Shown one piece after another: positions 62,120 to 64,000 of a stretch of DNA of 64,000 nucleotides. The notes under the pieces were generated by a model that was not told where the DNA came from, did no database searches, and was given only the letters and a program-made list of their open reading frames with translations. The stretch's first letter is position 1, and every line of letters starts with the position of its first letter. Origin of the DNA: Roseomonas sp. (lineage in GTDB: Bacteria > Pseudomonadota > Alphaproteobacteria > Acetobacterales > Acetobacteraceae); contig JADCER010000004.1 of assembly GCA_020249925.1 (NCBI GenBank), forward strand, positions 151,812 to 215,811, read 5' to 3'. The position numbers and the translations under genes were made by a program.

Positions 62120-62716
62120 TTAGGATTTCGGACGATAATGCCAAACGCTGGCGGGGGGAAAATTCAGCGGGGTCCAGGCCAACCGCTCAGCGGCCAGCCT
62201 CAATTTGCGATAAGGTAAGGGAGATGAGATGCAGTAGGTATAGAGGAGGAAGCCTTTACCGGGAGCTACAGCCTCTACCTGGTCAATGAACTGACGCTGC
62301 TTTTTTTCGGGCAATAGCACCAAGGGAATGCCGCAGATCACGGTCCCGATATTGGGGGCTATTTGGCTAAGCTTTTCAACGGGCAGGTTGAACGCATCTG
62401 CCTGGAGCACTTTGGTTTCGCGGAACGTCAATTCCAGATGGTCGGCCATTTCCGGGACAATTTCCACCAAGACAATGCGCTTTGGCGCGATGCCGCAGCG
62501 GATGAGGCTATGCGTAACGGCCCCTGTGCCCGCACCGAGTTCAAGCACGGCGGCGTCCGAGCCTTTCTCGATATGCCTGGCAATGAGCTGACCCAATACT
62601 GGCGAGGATGGGACAATGGAACCCATTTGTAGGGGATTTCGCAGCCACCTGCGGAAAAACAAATTCGTGGCGCGCGGGCTTACGAACTCGTCTGATGATA
62701 TTGATTTTGATGACAT
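62120..62716 (-). CDS. pmtA: Phospholipid N-methyltransferase (PmtA type)
   Basis: This is an S-adenosylmethionine-dependent methyltransferase (198 residues) of the PmtA family that methylates phosphatidylethanolamine toward phosphatidylcholine. It shows FFRRWLRNPLQMGSIVPSSP near residue 22, a family hallmark, the SAM motif AVLELGAGTGAVTHSLIRCG near residue 56, VLVEIVPEMADHL, and TVICGIPLVLLPEKKQ. ATG 62716 (GAGG 9 nt upstream) is chosen over TTG 62731. It is grouped with other phospholipid-metabolism genes; a Pho-like box is seen about 100 bp upstream. Confidence 0.88.
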   Translation of the reverse strand: MSSKSISSDEFVSPRATNLFFRRWLRNPLQMGSIVPSSPVLGQLIARHIEKGSDAAVLELGAGTGAVTHSLIRCGIAPKRIVLVEIVPEMADHLELTFRETKVLQADAFNLPVEKLSQIAPNIGTVICGIPLVLLPEKKQRQFIDQVEAVAPGKGFLLYTYCISSPLPYRKLRLAAERLAWTPLNFPPASVWHYRPKS

Positions 62717-62818
62717 AGCCAGATTCCTCAATTCTCCGGTTCAGACAGCCTTGGTCAAGGAAAAAGACCCCAACGCGAACAAAGCCATTCCGATTACGCT
62801 GAGATTTATGGCGCCATG

Positions 62819-62836
62819 ATCACGAAACGGTGACAC
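62819..62836 (-). promoter_or_regulatory. Possible Pho box upstream of pmtA
   Basis: The minus strand reads GTGTCAC, spacer CGTT, TCGTGAT: a good first heptamer with a weaker second, in the 11-bp register, about 103 bp before the pmtA ATG. Confidence 0.5.
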
Positions 62837-62866
62837 CTTCATTAAGGTGCGACGCGGTAGGCGGGC

Positions 62867-62986
62867 TTGTTCAAGGTAATCGCTATCCAGGAACGTCTGC
62901 TGAACGCGCTAGGTACCCTAGCGGGCGTCTCGACACTGATCCTGTCCGTCGTCAAATCATTTGAGACCGCTTTGCACGCTGTCTAA
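62867..62986 (+). CDS. Possible 39-residue ORF or gene remnant next to the IS element
   Basis: A TTG-started frame reads MFKVIAIQERLLNALGTLAG, then VSTLILSVVKSFETALHAV. No family is recognised and no clear ribosome-binding site is seen. Its stop lies close to the probable left end of the IS element (a TGTCTAA near 62980), so it may be a truncated gene. Confidence 0.2.
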   Translation: MFKVIAIQERLLNALGTLAGVSTLILSVVKSFETALHAV

Positions 62987-64000
62987 CGGAGTATCTGGCC
63001 CATCTGTGGTTGAGGTTAAGCTGCGTTTTGGTGATGCATCAAGCGGCGCTGCTGGATGGTTCTGCGCTTGATGCGCTCGCGCTCCAGCAGAATGGTCTGC
63101 CCCCTGCCGAAATAGACATCCGCCGGGGTCAGATTGTTCAGGCTCTCGTGATAGCGCCGGTGGTTATACTGCTCGACAAACTCGGCGATCTCAGTCTCCA
63201 GCGCTCCGGGCAGGTAGTAATTCTCCAGCAGGATGCGGTTCTTCATGGTCTGGTGCCAGCGTTCGATCTTCCCCTGTGTCTGGGGATGGGCAGGCGCGCC
63301 GCGAACATGCTGGATACCGTGCTGCGCCAGCCATTGGGCGAAGGCGTCTGAGATGAACCCAGGCCCATTATCCGAGAGCAATCGCGGGCGCTGGCGCAGC
63401 GGCACATCGCGGCAGCCTGATGCGGTCATGGCCAGCTCCAGCGTCTCACTGACATCGCTCGCGGTCATGCCTGTGCAAAGCCGCCAGGCGATGACGTAGC
63501 GGGAGAAGTCATCCAGCACGGTGCAGAGATAAAACCACCCCCAGCCGACGACCTTGAGATAGGTGAAATCCGTCTGCCAAAGCTGGTTGGGCGCCGTGGT
63601 CTTGGTGTGGAATTCCTCGGCGACCTTGATCTGGATGAAAGCCGGGCTTGGGAGCAGATCGCGGGATTTGAGCAGGCGATAGACCGAAGCCTCTGAAACG
63701 AAATAGCTTTCCTGATCAGTAAAGCGCACTGCCAATTCACGCGGCGATAGCTCGGGCAAATCTAACGCCAGATCAACGATGCGCCCCTGGACTGCATCGG
63801 GGATGCGGTTCCAGACGCGGTCAGGGCGGGATGGCTTGTCAGCCAGGGCCTCTGGCCCGCCGGTAAGGTAACGGTCATACCAGCGATAGAAGGTCTGACG
63901 CGGGATGCCGAGGCTGGCAAGACAGCGGCGTTGGGGCAGGTTCGACTGCCCGACCAATTGGATGATTTCGAGTTTTTCGGCGGGGGAGTACCTCATGCGC
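62980..64000 (-). mobile_element. IS3-type insertion sequence, right end outside window
   Basis: The transposase gene fills this stretch. The left boundary is a guess: TGTCTAACGGAG near 62980 begins with TG as most IS3-family ends do, but the partner end is not available to confirm an inverted repeat. It borders the phosphate-starvation gene region on its right side. Confidence 0.55.
63016..63996 (-). CDS. IS3/IS481-type DDE transposase
   Basis: This is a transposase of 326 residues with an N-terminal helix-turn-helix (AEKLEIIQLVGQSNLPQRRC, then IPRQTFYRWYDRYL). A retroviral-integrase-like core has the DDE residues in LWQTDFTYLKVV, RLLSDNGPGFISDAFAQW and QGKIERWHQTMKNRI. It ends with NHRRYHESLNNLTPADVYFG, typical of IS3-type enzymes. 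The coding sequence is complete, starting at ATG 63996 four bases from the window edge. The right end of the insertion sequence is outside the window, so its repeats cannot be defined. Confidence 0.93.
   Translation of the reverse strand: MRYSPAEKLEIIQLVGQSNLPQRRCLASLGIPRQTFYRWYDRYLTGGPEALADKPSRPDRVWNRIPDAVQGRIVDLALDLPELSPRELAVRFTDQESYFVSEASVYRLLKSRDLLPSPAFIQIKVAEEFHTKTTAPNQLWQTDFTYLKVVGWGWFYLCTVLDDFSRYVIAWRLCTGMTASDVSETLELAMTASGCRDVPLRQRPRLLSDNGPGFISDAFAQWLAQHGIQHVRGAPAHPQTQGKIERWHQTMKNRILLENYYLPGALETEIAEFVEQYNHRRYHESLNNLTPADVYFGRGQTILLERERIKRRTIQQRRLMHHQNAA

Overview
The window is GC-rich chromosomal DNA of an alphaproteobacterium, most likely Acetobacteraceae or a relative. This is an inference from gene content and family-level resemblance; there is no 16S gene here. 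It is densely coded, with many 1-8 nt gene overlaps. It holds three visible mobile-DNA signs: an integrase beside a tRNA-Asn fragment, an IS3-type transposase at the right edge, and a possible IS1182-type relic at about 15 kb.

Layout. 0-2.3 kb (minus): gatC-gatA-gatB amidotransferase, with gatB cut by the window edge. 2.4-14.8 kb (plus): housekeeping genes ruvX, a small membrane protein, pyrB, a GNAT acetyltransferase, a dihydroorotase-like pyrC lacking the HxH metal motif, plsY, dprA, topA, rnr, a secreted S41 protease that appears to start at CTG, and rpmG with a clear terminator. 15.1-20.2 kb (plus): a membrane complex related to hydrogenase-4 and complex I (hyfC, E, F, G, I homologues) without NiFe-binding cysteines and without a HyfB homologue. 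20.4-27.5 kb (minus): pstS-pstC-pstA-pstB-phoU-phoB with a Pho box but no phoR, then purD and a DUF1489 gene. 27.6-30.3 kb (minus): copC-copD-DUF411 copper genes and an enoyl-CoA hydratase. 30.5-34.2 kb (plus): a gamma-glutamyltransferase-like protein, a TPR/GT41 O-GlcNAc-transferase-like protein and tRNA-Leu(UAA).

34.3-44.9 kb is an aromatic-acid block. pcaH-pcaG, a Bug/TctC binding protein, hmgA, a metallo-beta-lactamase-fold hydrolase and an FAD monooxygenase run on the minus strand. Divergent pobA and a complete TRAP transporter (dctPQM) run on the plus strand. 45.1-46.7 kb is a divergent argP/argO pair around a perfect inverted repeat. 46.9-48.3 kb is the tRNA-Asn attachment scar and tyrosine integrase.

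The most interesting part is 48.7-62.8 kb, which reads as a phosphate-starvation region. Pho-box-like heptamer repeats (TGTCAT-type, 11-bp period) lie in front of at least four of its transcription units. The units are: a phytase-like secreted esterase; a small Lys/Ala-rich protein with a ribbon-helix-helix-like end, preceded by a triple Pho repeat; an FAD aminophosphonate oxidase with phosphonoacetaldehyde hydrolase (phnX); a 2-aminoethylphosphonate ABC importer (phnS/T/U type); an orphan phnD-phnE-phnE set without phnC; and a lipid-remodelling block (PlcP-type phospholipase C, Agt-type glycosyltransferase, diacylglycerol-kinase-like protein, PmtA methyltransferase). Together with the pst-phoU-phoB operon 21 kb away, this suggests coordinated phosphonate scavenging and replacement of phospholipids by glycolipids when phosphate is short.
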